A stretch of DNA of 64,000 nucleotides from CAISCU01 sp051861545. GTDB taxonomy: Bacteria > Bacteroidota > Bacteroidia > UKL13-3. This document shows positions 35,931 to 45,371 of the stretch, in pieces (the stretch's first letter is position 1; every line of letters starts with the position of its first letter). The notes below the pieces were generated by a model. It saw only the letters and a program-made list of their open reading frames with translations, had not been told where the DNA came from and did no database searches. The position numbers and the translations under genes are program-made. The stretch is from NCBI GenBank assembly GCA_051861545.1, contig JBIMKP010000015.1, positions 26,621-90,620 of the forward strand. Direction: 5' to 3'.

Positions 35931-36491
35931 GGGAGGGTGTTCTGTTTCTTCTATCAATTCTAACAACTTGATGTAGCTAAAGGTGCATTAGATTTTTGGA
36001 AAATGAGATATCTTATTTCTTTTGAAAGATTCAGTTTTAGCTCAAAAATCAAAGCGATGTAAGGTTGCCACCCTCATTGATTTTTTTCATAAGATATTTA
36101 TAAAACGAAGATTCCAAATTTAAAATCGGTTTATGATTAACAAATGCTTATGGAAGATTTAATAAATGCCTTAGTTTTTTTCGATTTGAAAAAATATTTA
36201 TAAATCCTTTGTGTTGATTTTATTGGGTCTGATGTTAAATAATTAATAATTAGGAAGTTTTAGTTGTGGAGTTTGATTAATTTTTTATATGTTGTGAGGG
36301 AATTAATTTAAATGGTTACACTTTTAAATTAATAAACACTGATAATATCGAGACTTAAAAAAATCAAAATAAAGTTGAAATAACACTACCATATAAACAT
36401 AAAGTAGTTTAAACATAAAATAATTTCAAACAGATTTTTATTCTAAACGCTATTACAAAATTAAAGAACAATATTAAAATTATTAAAAATT
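35931..36491 (+). other. AT-rich intergenic region, no gene seen
   Basis: 561 bases between the SWIM gene and the peroxidase operon. No frame of note, no repeat-family match and no clear terminator. It presumably contains the promoter of the operon that starts at 36492, but I could not place a convincing TTTG/TAnnTTTG pair. Confidence 0.5.
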
Positions 36492-38012
36492 ATGCACGGA
36501 CAAAAAACTCAAAATGATGCAGAAGAAATTCTTCCAAACAGATTTGGGAGATTATTTCCGAATCTTCAACCATTCAGGCCTAGCGATAAATCTTTAGAAG
36601 ATCTAGGCAAAGCTATGGCTGATAATTCCACTGATAAGGTATCAGACATTCCTGCAGGCTACACTTATCTCGGTCAATTTATAGACCATGACATTAGCAA
36701 AGATTCACTTGGTGCAACTGATCCTAGAACTATTTCAACAATAGAACTCAGCCAGTTGATACAAGAACGAACTCCTTCACTTGACTTGGATTCTCTTTAC
36801 GGAAGCGGTGAAACAGAATCAATTGTAGCTTGGGATTCCAATGATTTAGCTAAATTCAGATTAGGAAATACAATTCCAGATGATCAAGTGCCAAGATCCT
36901 TTCAAAATGATTTACCAAGGAAATTAGATGGAACAAATCCTGCAAAGGCTCTTATTGGTGATCCTAGAAACGATGAAAATTTGGTTGTGGCTCAAATACA
37001 CGTTGCATTTTTAAAATTTCACAATGCAGTTGTTGATGTTGTAAGAAGCAGAAATTTGAATCCCGAACTTGATGCCATAACTGTAAGAAATCAAGCTAAG
37101 GAGATCGTAATATTGCATTACCAATCTATTGTATTACACGACTTTATAAAAAGGTTTGTGAATGAAGAAGTGTACGAAAGGGTAATAAAGAACAATAATC
37201 CTCAGTTTTTCAAGATTGTTGCATCTGAAATGCCGTTTATGCCTATAGAATTTTCAGGTGCGGCTTATAGGTGGCACACTTTAATAAGAGATTCTTACAA
37301 TTGGAATAAAGTGTTTAACAGGGTAAATCCCCCATTTCCAACAGGAACGCTCCAACTTTTATTTCAGTTTTCCGGACTCCAAAATAATGATGAGTTTGTT
37401 GGATTTAGAAATGAACGAAAGAAATCATTATCAAGTAATTGGATTGTTGATTGGACAAGGTTGTTTGATTTTACACAAAGAGGAGTTGCTAAAGGCGAAG
37501 GCTTTAATTTAACTGAACCTATAGATACACTTTTGGCTCAAACACTTCATAGATTTGGACCACCAAATGCGCCAATGAATCTTGCAATTAAAAACTTAGT
37601 AAGGGGAAGTCGAATTGGTTTGCCTTCTGCACAGGATATTGCTTCAGCCATGGGAATTACCCCATTAACTCCCGAAGAGTTATTACAAAACTCACAACAA
37701 GAAAAAGAACTGTCTGAATGGGAACTTAATATCAAGACACCATTATGGTATTATATTTACAGAGAAGCAGAAGTTTTGGGAAAAAGTTCAAGATTTGGTC
37801 CATTGGCGAGCACTATTATTTGCGAAACTTTTCATGGTTTAGCCAAAGGAAGCAGACGCTCAATTCTTGACCCAGAAAATAAAGGTTGGAAACCCGATTC
37901 AGACTTATTACCATCTAATGAAAATTTCTACTCTTTTACAGATTTGCTCTGGTTTGTTAGGGAATCTAAATCTCAAGGTGAAACTGTCGATGAACTTAAC
38001 CCAATAGGTTAA
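36492..38012 (+). CDS. Animal-type heme peroxidase family protein
   Basis: A 506-residue member of the peroxidase-cyclooxygenase superfamily, which oxidises substrates with H2O2 through a heme. Seen: TYLGQFIDHDIS with the distal His66 and the Asp on each side, LDLDSLYGSG (the usual calcium/structural motif), DPRNDENLVVAQIHVAFLKFHNAVVD, and EFSGAAYRWHTLIRDSY with the likely proximal His262 (most relatives have FRFGH here). There is no signal peptide, so it is probably cytoplasmic unless exported another way. It heads a four-gene run with gaps of 28, 36 and -4 bases. The substrate is unknown; the downstream genes suggest oxidation of a protein or small molecule handled by the operon. Confidence 0.8.
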   Translation: MHGQKTQNDAEEILPNRFGRLFPNLQPFRPSDKSLEDLGKAMADNSTDKVSDIPAGYTYLGQFIDHDISKDSLGATDPRTISTIELSQLIQERTPSLDLDSLYGSGETESIVAWDSNDLAKFRLGNTIPDDQVPRSFQNDLPRKLDGTNPAKALIGDPRNDENLVVAQIHVAFLKFHNAVVDVVRSRNLNPELDAITVRNQAKEIVILHYQSIVLHDFIKRFVNEEVYERVIKNNNPQFFKIVASEMPFMPIEFSGAAYRWHTLIRDSYNWNKVFNRVNPPFPTGTLQLLFQFSGLQNNDEFVGFRNERKKSLSSNWIVDWTRLFDFTQRGVAKGEGFNLTEPIDTLLAQTLHRFGPPNAPMNLAIKNLVRGSRIGLPSAQDIASAMGITPLTPEELLQNSQQEKELSEWELNIKTPLWYYIYREAEVLGKSSRFGPLASTIICETFHGLAKGSRRSILDPENKGWKPDSDLLPSNENFYSFTDLLWFVRESKSQGETVDELNPIG

Positions 38013-38040
38013 TCTTCTTTAACATATAATATAAATAATC

Positions 38041-38733
38041 ATGACAAAAAAAGTAATGGAAGTAACAGAAGTTACTCTTGAGATTCTAAAAAAGAATCCG
38101 CCAGTTTTAGCTATAACTAGCAAAAGCAATGTTAATTCAGGTGGCTGGTCAAATGGAAAATTGATTCCTTTTGATTACAAAATGTTTCCTTTAGATGGCA
38201 TTTATGAATTTGATTTTATTGCTGACGAACCAACAGGCATTAGCACTGAAGTAATTTCTGAATTAACTTCTGAAACATTTATGTGGGATGACTTTCCCGC
38301 AGAATTGAATGGCATAAAGGTTTATGCATCAGAAAACAACATTACTTCACTTATTAAAGAAGAAAGTAGAGAAAACCTTGTTGTACAAGCTGGTTCTCCA
38401 TTCATTAAAGTAACGCCAGAAGCTTTGCTAGAGATGAACAGTAAAAATGACATGTTTTTTGTTACAAATGCATTTATATGGGAAGATGTTCTGCATGTAA
38501 GTGTGCAGTATGGTGGAGGATGCAGTAAGCATGATTTTCAATTAGTATGGGATGGCACAGAATTGGAATCATTTCCACCTCAGATACCACTGTTTTTAAT
38601 TCATAATAACAATGGTGATGTTTGCAAGGCAATAGTAAGAGAAGAACTTCAGTTTGTTTTATCGGAACATATCACATCAAATGCAGAGTTAATCTTAAGC
38701 GGCTGGTCAAAAAAATTGAGTTTTAGGGCCTAG
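38041..38733 (+). CDS. Hypothetical protein in the peroxidase/flavoprotein operon
   Basis: A 230-residue protein without signal peptide or membrane span. The C-terminal half contains VSVQYGGGCSKHDFQLVW, a GGC-x2-H-x-F-x-L-x-W pattern that I recall from small Bacteroidota envelope proteins (NigD-like ends), followed by a strand-rich tail. The N-terminal half has LAITSKSNVNSGGWSNGKLIP and no recognised domain. It lies 28 bases after the peroxidase gene and 36 bases before the 786-residue gene. It might be a chaperone or accessory subunit, but nothing in the sequence shows this. Confidence 0.5.
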   Translation: MTKKVMEVTEVTLEILKKNPPVLAITSKSNVNSGGWSNGKLIPFDYKMFPLDGIYEFDFIADEPTGISTEVISELTSETFMWDDFPAELNGIKVYASENNITSLIKEESRENLVVQAGSPFIKVTPEALLEMNSKNDMFFVTNAFIWEDVLHVSVQYGGGCSKHDFQLVWDGTELESFPPQIPLFLIHNNNGDVCKAIVREELQFVLSEHITSNAELILSGWSKKLSFRA

Positions 38734-38769
38734 TAGTTCCTAATCTTTTCTAACAATAACAAATTAAAT

Positions 38770-41130
38770 ATGGCACTGAAAGATCAAATATTTTCACTAT
38801 GCAACAAGTTAGCAGAAAATGGTTGGAGAGATATGATTCTTTCTGTTACCAATAATGAACTTGACATCAAGCAAGATTCTGCTGAAAAGCTTAAAGAGGC
38901 CTTGCTTAAACCTATAACTATTGATAGGACATTTTCAGGTTTTGAAGATTATAGATTAGATGGGAATCAAGGTATTGCTCCTTTAAGTTTTTCAAAAAGT
39001 CTTATTTATCATGCCCTTGCAAGCCCAGATGTTGCAGGCCCCAATCTTACCTATTACCCTTCTTTAGAAGAACTTGATTTAGTAGAAAACTTCATACATT
39101 CCAATGGAATAAAAAAAGAAGCGGATAGTAATAATCTAGCAAAACTTAAAGCAATTCATGGGACTAAATTGGTAGTAGCTGTTTTTGCGTATCAATATAG
39201 AACATGGGAAGGAAGCAGTCATCGTGTTCATGCGGATATGAATTATTCACGCACAGGAATTTCTAGAATAGGTAACAGTGAAGCTTTCTATGATGCGAAA
39301 AGAAGGTCGTTTTGGGTGGGTGATAATGACGGAGAAATCAATACTTTGCCTTGTAAGTATGGTGCATTCTTAGCGATTCATGATACAGTTAGGAATCTGA
39401 GCACCTCTTTTAATGTGATGGACAAGGAGTCAGCAGACGACAACCTTACCGTTCTTGTTCCAATACAAAAACTATTTTCAGGAGGTGAATGCTTAACTGA
39501 TTTGCCTGAATTGAAATTACAATTTGAAGCATTCCACAGGAATGAAAAATTAAAAAGAGTTCATCAAAGGGGTTTACCCAACTTCATTCCTATTGATGAA
39601 CAACGTTATGATATCAATGCTTTTCCTTTTGTAATAGATGATAATACAAAACCAGGGTTCCTTTGTACACATTTAAGTTTGATTGGTTCTACTATTGTAA
39701 AACCAACCAAAGGGAAAATTGTAGAACCGGCTATCCAAGGGAATAATTATGTGGCTTTTAAAGTTCCAAGAATAGATTCTGATAATCGTTTCAATTCATC
39801 ATATCAAATTCTAGCTAAAAGTCGTGCAAGAAAATCTCCAGAGTATGTAAATATCCGTCAAACATTACCAAATGGAATTACAATAAATAATCCGACTACA
39901 GATATCATTGATATAAATAACTTAAATGCTGATAATTTTAATCAAATGCTAAACAATGGTGGATATAACACCGTTCACTTTATAGATAAGACAAGTGATG
40001 GTTTTGTGAAGATTCAAGAGTTTAGCGGTTTAAAATCTTTCGCGGCCTATTCGTTGATTGCAGCTATTGATTTTTTTCCTTTAGTAAATCAGAGAGAAAT
40101 AAATAAATGGCATTCGTTTCCTGAAAAAGACCCTCAACGTCAATTTAATCAAGGTGGTCCATTGCCTCTTTCTAGTGGAAGAATAAAAGCAAATATTAAT
40201 TACCCGCAATTTCAGAGTGATACCACAAGGACACACACAGTAGTTTTAAGTAGTAGCCGTGCAAAGGATAAAAATGATGATTTAGTTGAAAAAGATAATG
40301 ATTCTTTGAGTTACTTGCCTGATGGAGCATCTAGTATTTATCAGCCTGGCTGGGATATTTCAATGGATGTTGAAAATGGTGTGCCATTTAATGCTGCTTA
40401 TGGTCTTGGAAGTCCTTTTCCTGAAGATGCTAAGCTATGTGCAGCATTAAATTCATTTTGGCCTGCTGCTGCCCCAGATGCTTCAAGAACATTTTTTGCA
40501 TCAGAAACATTTTCATCTTTTCCTAAACAACCGACAGCAATACCATTAACAGACGAAGAATTAGGTGTTTATCCAAAAGAAGCACAACGAATTGGAATTA
40601 CTTCAAAAAGGGGATGGGATGGGGAATATGGTCCTTTTTTAGAAACAACTGGTAATGGTGAGTTTGTTAATTATGCTGATATTGCCCGAAGCGATTACAC
40701 TCGCAGTGCATGGGAAGGACATATGCACATGGATTTACTTAAGAGTATAACCACTTCTCAGTTAATTAAAAGAATGGAAGCTCTTCGGAAATGTATTTTG
40801 GAATTATTGCAACCAACTTTTGATACTATTATTAGTAATAATCTCTGGTTAGTTTCATTTCAGGAAATTCAAGATTGGAGCGAGCGAAATGATAGGATGA
40901 ACGCGCAGCTTAAGGGTAAAGGCTTCCGATTTATATTTATAACGCCCATAGGGAATACTCCAATTGCGGATGGTACTGACATAAAAAGGTTAAGAATGAA
41001 AGTTGATAAGAAATTTGAATGTCAGTTGGATGAGAATACGTTTTTGTGGAGAGAGATAACTCAAATTCATGCGATTGCATTAAATGAAGGCGATATTCCG
41101 ATGGTCAATTTAATCTCGAACTTGAGTTGA
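38770..41130 (+). CDS. Large protein of unknown function, candidate partner of the LodB-like flavoprotein
   Basis: A 786-residue soluble protein that I do not recognise. The middle and C-terminal parts have conserved-looking blocks: SLIAAIDFFPLVNQREINKW, IYQPGWDIS (Trp528), LCAALNSFWPAAAPDASRTF (Cys557, Trp564) and SKRGWDGEYGPF (Trp616). LodA-type amine oxidases carry a cysteine-tryptophylquinone made from one Cys and one Trp, and are matured by a LodB flavoprotein encoded next door. The block order here (PG-W, then Cys, then F-W-P-A-x-x-P) is weakly reminiscent of LodA, and the next gene is LodB/halogenase-like. This is a hypothesis, not an identification. The stop overlaps the start of the flavoprotein gene. 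Confidence 0.45.
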   Translation: MALKDQIFSLCNKLAENGWRDMILSVTNNELDIKQDSAEKLKEALLKPITIDRTFSGFEDYRLDGNQGIAPLSFSKSLIYHALASPDVAGPNLTYYPSLEELDLVENFIHSNGIKKEADSNNLAKLKAIHGTKLVVAVFAYQYRTWEGSSHRVHADMNYSRTGISRIGNSEAFYDAKRRSFWVGDNDGEINTLPCKYGAFLAIHDTVRNLSTSFNVMDKESADDNLTVLVPIQKLFSGGECLTDLPELKLQFEAFHRNEKLKRVHQRGLPNFIPIDEQRYDINAFPFVIDDNTKPGFLCTHLSLIGSTIVKPTKGKIVEPAIQGNNYVAFKVPRIDSDNRFNSSYQILAKSRARKSPEYVNIRQTLPNGITINNPTTDIIDINNLNADNFNQMLNNGGYNTVHFIDKTSDGFVKIQEFSGLKSFAAYSLIAAIDFFPLVNQREINKWHSFPEKDPQRQFNQGGPLPLSSGRIKANINYPQFQSDTTRTHTVVLSSSRAKDKNDDLVEKDNDSLSYLPDGASSIYQPGWDISMDVENGVPFNAAYGLGSPFPEDAKLCAALNSFWPAAAPDASRTFFASETFSSFPKQPTAIPLTDEELGVYPKEAQRIGITSKRGWDGEYGPFLETTGNGEFVNYADIARSDYTRSAWEGHMHMDLLKSITTSQLIKRMEALRKCILELLQPTFDTIISNNLWLVSFQEIQDWSERNDRMNAQLKGKGFRFIFITPIGNTPIADGTDIKRLRMKVDKKFECQLDENTFLWREITQIHAIALNEGDIPMVNLISNLS

Positions 41131-42146
41131 TAAAAGCTTTAATATTAGGTGCAGGTGTTGCCGGCTGTTCTTGTTCTATTCAACTATGCAAAGCAGGTTT
41201 TAATGTAACAATGATTGATGTTGTAACTTTCCCTAGGTTCAGACCTGGGGAAAGTTGTCATCCAGGAATAGAACCAATTTTAGAACAACTAGGAGTATGG
41301 AAGGATGTTCTTGACCAAGATTTTGTTAGATATAATTCAACATTTATAAATTCTGAAGGTAAAGTAAAAGAAGTTTTTTTCAATGAAGATAAGAATTGGT
41401 TTGGCATTCAATTACCAAGGGAAATTTTCGATTTAATGCTGTTAAATAAAGCAATAGCATTGGGTGCTAAATTTATTGCAAATACAAAAACTTTACAAAT
41501 TGTTTCAGAAGCTAACACATTATCTTCAATTATTACTGATAAAGGAGAATTCAAGTTTGATTTCTTAATTGATGCGACTGGGTCAAAATCACTTTCATCT
41601 ATTAAACTTGGACTAAAAAGAGAAAAATATTCTAAACCTATTATTTCAAATTATTGGCAATTATTAACGACTGAAAAGTTACCGCATAAGTTAAAATCAT
41701 ATTTTGAAATTACAAATGAGTATTGGGGTTATATTTCACTTATTAAACCAAATACTTATTCAATTACATTTTCTTCAAAAAACAGCTCAACACAAATTGC
41801 AAAAAGTCTTTTTATAAATGAGAATTTTCTTAAAGAATATTCTGTATTAATTTCTAAAAGTTTTGAAACAAGTTGGAGTATTACAAATAACAATAAATTT
41901 GAAAACCTTTATTTGGTTGGGGATGCTTTAATGACCTTTGACCCAACAAGTTCAAAAGGTATACTTAAATCAATAATGTCTGGAATTTATGCAGCATTTA
42001 TTATTGACAATATAAAAACAAAAAGATTAACAGAATCTCAAGGTAATTTAGCATATCAAAAATGGGCAAATGAATTTTTTGAAAAAGAATTGTTAAGTAT
42101 AAAAGCACTATTACCAGAAACAATGGTTGAAAATGTATTTAAATAG
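41127..42146 (+). CDS. FAD-dependent oxidoreductase, tryptophan halogenase/LodB-like
   Basis: A 339-residue flavoprotein. The N-terminal Rossmann motif LGAGVAGCSCSIQLCKAG binds FAD. FRPGESCHPGIEPILEQLGVW is the GES-x-P-x-IxPLLE-type motif shared by LodB-type maturases and tryptophan-halogenase-like monooxygenases. FIATKT, LIDATGSKS and LYLVGDALMTFDPTSSKGILKS (the GD motif) complete the fold. The halogenase WxWxIP signature is not seen, and the protein is short for a halogenase, which favours the LodB/monooxygenase side. It starts at TTG 41127 in a TTGA overlap with the upstream stop. It probably modifies the upstream protein or a common substrate. Confidence 0.7.
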   Translation: MIKALILGAGVAGCSCSIQLCKAGFNVTMIDVVTFPRFRPGESCHPGIEPILEQLGVWKDVLDQDFVRYNSTFINSEGKVKEVFFNEDKNWFGIQLPREIFDLMLLNKAIALGAKFIANTKTLQIVSEANTLSSIITDKGEFKFDFLIDATGSKSLSSIKLGLKREKYSKPIISNYWQLLTTEKLPHKLKSYFEITNEYWGYISLIKPNTYSITFSSKNSSTQIAKSLFINENFLKEYSVLISKSFETSWSITNNNKFENLYLVGDALMTFDPTSSKGILKSIMSGIYAAFIIDNIKTKRLTESQGNLAYQKWANEFFEKELLSIKALLPETMVENVFK

Positions 42147-42625
42147 CTATTAAAGAGTTCTATAGAAACTTAATTTTTGAAAACTTATAAGATAATTATA
42201 AAGTAATAAGGCTTAAAGTCTATAAAGCTATGATGCGGCAAACTTAAATATGGTGTATTCTTAGCGGTGCTCTTAAAAGATTTAGGACTATGACATAAAT
42301 TTACTATTAGAAATTTTTAAATCAAATATTAAATACAATTCTAGTGATGTAAATAAATGAGGTTTTTGTTTTTAAGTTTATTTCTTAAAAATCTAAAGTT
42401 ATTTGCTCCAGGTAAACTTAGGTTTTAAAAGCTCAACTATGGCATATTTTAAACTTTGCTTTTCCCAACTGAACATATTGCCTTTTGTTTCAGAAACCAA
42501 ACAAGCAGTCCCTTATGCAAACCAAAAGAACCATTTTTTGCAATTGATAATAGTCTGGACAGAATTAATGACTATTAGCATTAAAATCTTAATTTAGCTG
42601 ACGAAATAATATATCTTACCCCAAA
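42147..42625 (+). other. Intergenic region upstream of the restriction-modification locus, no gene seen
   Basis: 479 AT-rich bases. A 64-codon frame at 42403-42597 has no family resemblance and its codon pattern is not convincing. No repeat-family match and no clear promoter or terminator was found. It presumably contains the hsdM promoter. Confidence 0.45.
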
Positions 42626-44188
42626 ATGGCAAAACAAAAAAAGGAAACTAAAGAAAAGGCAATTGAAGTTACCCTATGGGAAGCTGCAAATAAATTGAGA
42701 GGTAGTGTAGAACCCGCAGAATACAAACATGTAGTATTAGGATTGATATTCTTAAAGTTTGCTAGTGATAAGTTTGAAGAGCAACGTGATAAATTGATTG
42801 CGGATGGTAAAGAGAAGTATATTGAAATGCCCGCTTTTTATAACCAGAATAATGTCTTCTTTTTGGATGAAATTAGTAGGTGGAGTTACTTAATTAAAAG
42901 AGCCAAACAAGATGATATAGCGCTTTTGATTGACACGGCCCTGCACACCATCGAGAAAAACAACAAAGCATTAAAAGGAGCATTGCCCGATAATTACTTT
43001 TCACGTTTGGGTTTGGATGTAACTAAATTGGCTTCTTTGCTCGATACCATTAACGATATTGATACCACCAAAGACCCTAAACAAGATGTAGTTGGGAAAG
43101 TATATGAATACTTCCTTTCTAAATTTGCTTTAGCAGAGGGAAAAGGTAAGGGAGAATTTTATACACCCAAAAGTATTGTTAACCTGATTGCTGAAATGAT
43201 AGAGCCTTATAAAGGCATTATATATGACCCAGCTTGTGGCTCTGGTGGTATGTTTGTGCAATCCATTAAGTTTATTGAGGCACATAATGGCAACAATAAA
43301 GAAATTTCTATTTACGGACAGGAATATACCAATACCACTTACAAACTGGCAAAGATGAACCTTGCCATAAGGGGCATCAGTGGAAACTTAGGCGAAAAAG
43401 CGGCCGATACTTTTCTGGACGACCAACACAAAGACTTAAAAGCCGACTTTATCATGGCAAATCCACCTTTTAACCAAAAAGATTGGAGAGCAGAAAATGA
43501 ATTGATAGACGACCCACGTTGGAGAGGTTATGATGTGCCACCAAAAAGCAATGCCAATTATGGTTGGATTTTAAACATGGTGAACAAACTCAGCGATAAT
43601 GGAGTAGCAGGTTTCATCTTGGCGAATGGCGCTTTAAGTGGTGGTGGTGAAGAATATAAAATACGTAGAAAGCTGATAGAAAATAATTTGGTGGAAGCGA
43701 TTTTGATATTGCCTCGAAATTTGTTTTACACAACCGACATTAGTGTTACTCTATGGATAGTTAACAAAAACAAGAAGTCTCGGAGCAAACAAGTTGGTGA
43801 GGAAACACGCAATTATCGTGACCGAGAAAAAGAAATTCTATTTATGGATTTGCGCCAAATGGGTGAACCATTTGAAAAGAAATATACTCAGTTTTCTGAG
43901 GATGATATTCAAAAAGTAGTAAGCACTTACCACCAATGGCAAATCAAGAAAATTCAAAATATACCTGAGTTTTGTTATGCTGCTTCATATGAGGAGATTG
44001 CAAAAAAAGACTTTTCATTGGTGCCGAGTAAATATATTGAGTTTATAAACAGAGATGAAAATATTGACTTTGAAGATAAGATGAAAGCTTTGAAAAGTGA
44101 ATTTGCAGATTTACTCAAAGCAGAAGCTCAAAGCAAAAATGATTTACTAAATGTATTTAAAGAGTTGGGTTATGAAATCAAATTATAA
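42626..44188 (+). CDS. hsdM: Type I restriction-modification system methyltransferase subunit HsdM
   Basis: The N6-adenine methyltransferase subunit of a type I R-M enzyme. The N-terminal helical domain (about residues 10-150, LWEAANKLRGSVEPAEYKHVVLGLIFLKF) is followed by the catalytic domain with GEFYTPKSIV, the SAM motif DPACGSGGMF (from Asp201) and the catalytic NPPF (Asn279). The 520-residue length is normal. The last 17 bases overlap hsdS, as is usual for coupled translation. hsdR is unusually far away, 5 kb downstream, after four other genes. Confidence 0.95.
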   Translation: MAKQKKETKEKAIEVTLWEAANKLRGSVEPAEYKHVVLGLIFLKFASDKFEEQRDKLIADGKEKYIEMPAFYNQNNVFFLDEISRWSYLIKRAKQDDIALLIDTALHTIEKNNKALKGALPDNYFSRLGLDVTKLASLLDTINDIDTTKDPKQDVVGKVYEYFLSKFALAEGKGKGEFYTPKSIVNLIAEMIEPYKGIIYDPACGSGGMFVQSIKFIEAHNGNNKEISIYGQEYTNTTYKLAKMNLAIRGISGNLGEKAADTFLDDQHKDLKADFIMANPPFNQKDWRAENELIDDPRWRGYDVPPKSNANYGWILNMVNKLSDNGVAGFILANGALSGGGEEYKIRRKLIENNLVEAILILPRNLFYTTDISVTLWIVNKNKKSRSKQVGEETRNYRDREKEILFMDLRQMGEPFEKKYTQFSEDDIQKVVSTYHQWQIKKIQNIPEFCYAASYEEIAKKDFSLVPSKYIEFINRDENIDFEDKMKALKSEFADLLKAEAQSKNDLLNVFKELGYEIKL

Positions 44189-45338
44189 ACCACTTGGTAA
44201 ATACATTCAGCCTGTAATAGGCAGAAATAATGAATTAGGCGATTTGCCTTTAGTTGGTTTGAGTATTCAAAAAAAGTTTATTCCTTCCATTGCCAATACA
44301 ATAGGAACGGATATGTCAACTTATAGAATTATTGAAAGGAATCAATTTGCTTATGGACCTGTAACGTCTCGAAATGGAGATAAGATAACGATTGCTTTGT
44401 TTGGTGATTTTGACAAAGCATTGATTTCCCAAGCATACACACCATTTGAAGTAAAAGATAGTAATGAACTTGACCCTGAATATTTGATGATGTGGTTTCG
44501 CAGATCAGAGTTTGATAGGTACGCAAGGTTTAAAAGCCACGGAAGTGCTAGGGAAATTTTTGATTGGGAAGAAATGTGTAATACACTTTTACCTATCCCC
44601 CACATCACCAAACAACGAGAAATCGTAAAAGAATACAACGTCATACAAAACCGCATAACCCTTAACCAACAATTGATACAAAAACTAGAAGAAACCGCAC
44701 AGGCGATTTATAGGGAGTGGTTTGTGGATTTTGAATTTCCTGATGAAAATGGTAAGCCATATAAAAGTAATGGTGGGGAAATGGTTTGGAATGAGGAATT
44801 GGGTAAGGAGATTCCGAAGGGGTGGGAACTAAAGAACTATGAGGATGTTTTTAATTTCAAAACTGGCAAATTAAATTCTGATGCTGCAATTTCTAATGGA
44901 GAATACCCATTCTTTACTTGCTCACAGGAAACATATAAGACTAATACCTTTTCTTTTGATTGTGAAGCACTAATTTTAGCAGGGAATAATGCTAGTGCAA
45001 TATATCCTTTTAAATATTTTAAAGGAAAGTTTGATGCATACCAAAGAACGTATATAATTACCCCCAAAGAGTCGCTTGTTAGTATATACCAGGGCTATTT
45101 TGAGATTCTTGGAAGGCTTGAAGAATTTAAGGGTACATCTTCAGGAACAGCAACAAAGTTCCTTACAATGCACATCTTAAACCCTCTTAAAATTGTTGAA
45201 CCTGAAAAAGGTGTTTATTTGAAATTTATAAAAATATGTAGACGTATTTTTTCAAGTAAACTTCTTGCAGAAAGAAATACAAGTGCGTTAATAGAATTGA
45301 AAGAGTTGTTGCTTTCGAGGTTGACGATAGTAGAATAA
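44172..45338 (+). CDS. hsdS: Type I restriction-modification system specificity subunit HsdS
   Basis: Supplies DNA target recognition for HsdM and HsdR. About 388 residues with two target-recognition domains separated by a conserved helical spacer: TRD1 about 1-130, spacer PHITKQREIVKEYNVIQNRI then LIQKLEETAQAIYREWFVDF, TRD2 about 205-350, and a final helix (LLAERNTSALIELKELLLSR). I use ATG 44172 (MKSNYKPLGKYI), because the in-frame ATG at 44151 adds seven residues without a match. The start lies inside hsdM. The target cannot be read from sequence. Confidence 0.92.
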   Translation: MKSNYKPLGKYIQPVIGRNNELGDLPLVGLSIQKKFIPSIANTIGTDMSTYRIIERNQFAYGPVTSRNGDKITIALFGDFDKALISQAYTPFEVKDSNELDPEYLMMWFRRSEFDRYARFKSHGSAREIFDWEEMCNTLLPIPHITKQREIVKEYNVIQNRITLNQQLIQKLEETAQAIYREWFVDFEFPDENGKPYKSNGGEMVWNEELGKEIPKGWELKNYEDVFNFKTGKLNSDAAISNGEYPFFTCSQETYKTNTFSFDCEALILAGNNASAIYPFKYFKGKFDAYQRTYIITPKESLVSIYQGYFEILGRLEEFKGTSSGTATKFLTMHILNPLKIVEPEKGVYLKFIKICRRIFSSKLLAERNTSALIELKELLLSRLTIVE

Positions 45339-45371
45339 TTTTTTTTTTTTAACTGAAAATTAGAAATAAAT

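Noticed and set aside
38770..41130. Phage structural (tail-sheath-like) protein
   Set aside because: The FWPAAAPD wording made me consider it, but there are no other phage genes around and the operon partners are redox enzymes.
42403..42597. 64-codon frame upstream of hsdM
   Set aside because: No family resemblance, no start context and no conserved composition; left as intergenic.
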